64,000 nt of DNA from Sclerurus mexicanus (taxonomy: Eukaryota > Chordata > Aves > Passeriformes > Furnariidae): NCBI GenBank assembly GCA_013396755.1, contig VWZF01000357.1:249885-313884 (forward strand). The letters run 5' to 3'. Positions 62,718 to 64,000 of the stretch are shown in pieces; position 1 is the stretch's first letter; each line of letters starts with the position of its first letter. Both the position numbers and the translations under genes were made by a program. The notes below the pieces were generated by a model, which saw only the letters and a program-made list of their open reading frames with translations, did not search any database and had not been told where the DNA came from.

Positions 62718-64000
62718 GTTTGTTTCTAAATGCATCTAAGATTTGTGAAGAAATATTTTAGAACTGATGCCACAGTCTGATAATGAAGTTTGTGAATCTT
62801 CTTCCTTTCTTAAAAAACAAACAAAAAACATCCCACTGTAACTTTCTTTCCAACATCATATGCTAATAAGTCAGAAAAACATCAAGTCCTGTATGCTTTC
62901 TCAATGAAATTAGTATTGGTGTTGTTAGTGGAGTATAAAAAAGACTTTACTGTGAGTGATAGCTATTTCATTGCTTAATTTTGAATATTGAAGTTCTATA
63001 ATGCTCTATTTCTCATATTTTGTATTTTTGAGATACAGATAGGTTTATTTGTACTAGGATGCAAGACTATATGCTTTATTTCAAGACAAGTCAGAAATTA
63101 TTAAAATTGGTAGAATATATGCTATAATAAAAGTACAATTTTGAGAAACTAGTACAAAATCAGTTATGGATTCCTTTCCCATATATGAAGTTTCATGGCT
63201 CCGATTCCATTCCACTGCTTTTGAAGTGAATGGAAAATTTCCCATTAGTTTCAGTTGGCCCTTTGCTTTAGCTTCAGAAGTATTTTTTAAAGTTTCCCAT
63301 TTCCAAGTTCCCATGATTTGACCTTGGGTGCGTCCTTGAAAGAATTTTTATGCCCGTCAATAGAGAGAGAATTACTGAGGTCAATGAGACTGGAGAGCTG
63401 GACCAAACATCTTCACTTACAGTGCTATATTCTGTTAAATGCATGGAATGTCAATCACTTTATTTGATTTCTCCATCCCCCTTTATAATTCAAGATATGC
63501 AGCTCTGCAGTTTATGCAATAGATATATTGCTAACAATGGCATCTCAGTAGAAAAACACAGTTAATACTTTGTGGAATGACAAGGACATAAAACAGCAAG
63601 AGAGTAGTTTCAGTACATTAGGAAAAAAAAACAAAAAGGCAATTTTTTCCAAGTTTCCTGGGACTGTTCTGAATGACATTTAATGTAATAGGCTTGAGAG
63701 AAACATTTTCAAGAAAGTAGTTGAAACTTTGTTTTACATAAATTCAGTTGATTCAGGCAAGCAATTATTGCTGTGTCAAGGGATTTTTTAAAGACCTGAA
63801 TAACAAACAAGATAATGGGCTCTATCAGTTTCATGGGATATTTAAGTGTCTAATTCACTTTCCAAAATGAAAATTTATCCTAAAGTTTCATCTGGTGATG
63901 CAGTGCACCATCATGCACTGTGTAAAATCTAGCAGCCATGGTTTGATTTAATTTGAAGCAGAGATAAAAACACCCCTGCATGTTACATCAGTTTTGCTAA

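Larger units (their letters stand above)
43851..64000 (-). other. Probable FLRT2 intron upstream of the coding exon
   Basis: About 20 kb with no coding exon, no CpG island and no promoter-like GC-rich block. FLRT2 in other vertebrates has a very long intron between its 5' UTR exon and the coding exon, so this stretch is most simply intron whose upstream exon lies beyond 64000. It contains T/G tracts, poly-A runs (45298-45313, 47118-47133, 55431-55450), CpG-retaining segments (46457-46636 and 52649-52742) and two old LINE fragments. Individual frames inside it have no recognisable domains. Confidence 0.6.

Noticed and set aside
1..64000. CRISPR arrays, tRNA or rRNA genes, prokaryotic operons
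   Set aside because: No regularly spaced direct repeats, no cloverleaf-like conserved boxes and no bacterial gene organisation were seen; the window is vertebrate.

Overview
The window looks like a piece of an AT-rich bird chromosome. It carries several fragments of CR1 retrotransposons, three of them with the avian-type 3' end made of an ATTCTATG-like octamer. Its single recognisable protein-coding gene is an avian-looking FLRT2 on the minus strand. The species cannot be fixed from the sequence. The layout is a gene desert with one large terminal coding exon.

Region by region: bases 1-900 are GC-richer than the rest and resemble a decayed LTR-like or GC-rich repeat, with a CA microsatellite and an ACTCTTTTAT tandem array. 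Bases 900-34800 hold no convincing gene. They contain three clear CR1 copies (9408-10531 minus, 13787-14045 minus, 18222-19037 plus), a short CR1 3' tail (31783-31842 plus), simple repeats and T/G-rich low-complexity tracts. Bases 34848-35282 (minus) are open and coding-like, without an ATG. The FLRT2 coding exon lies at 41837-43825 (minus), with a splice acceptor seven bases before the ATG. Its 3' UTR runs toward lower coordinates, with two closely spaced AATAAA signals near 40.3 kb. From about 43.83 kb to the end of the window is presumably the long intron between this exon and a 5' UTR exon that I do not see here. That stretch has CpG-retaining segments that could be conserved regulatory elements, two older CR1-like fragments, and poly-A and T/G tracts.

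FLRT2 is a single-pass leucine-rich-repeat/fibronectin-III membrane protein of cell adhesion and axon or cell guidance. No other gene in the window works with it. The surrounding non-coding DNA is most plausibly its regulatory landscape, but that is inference. I found no tRNA, rRNA, CRISPR, prokaryotic element or intact mobile element.
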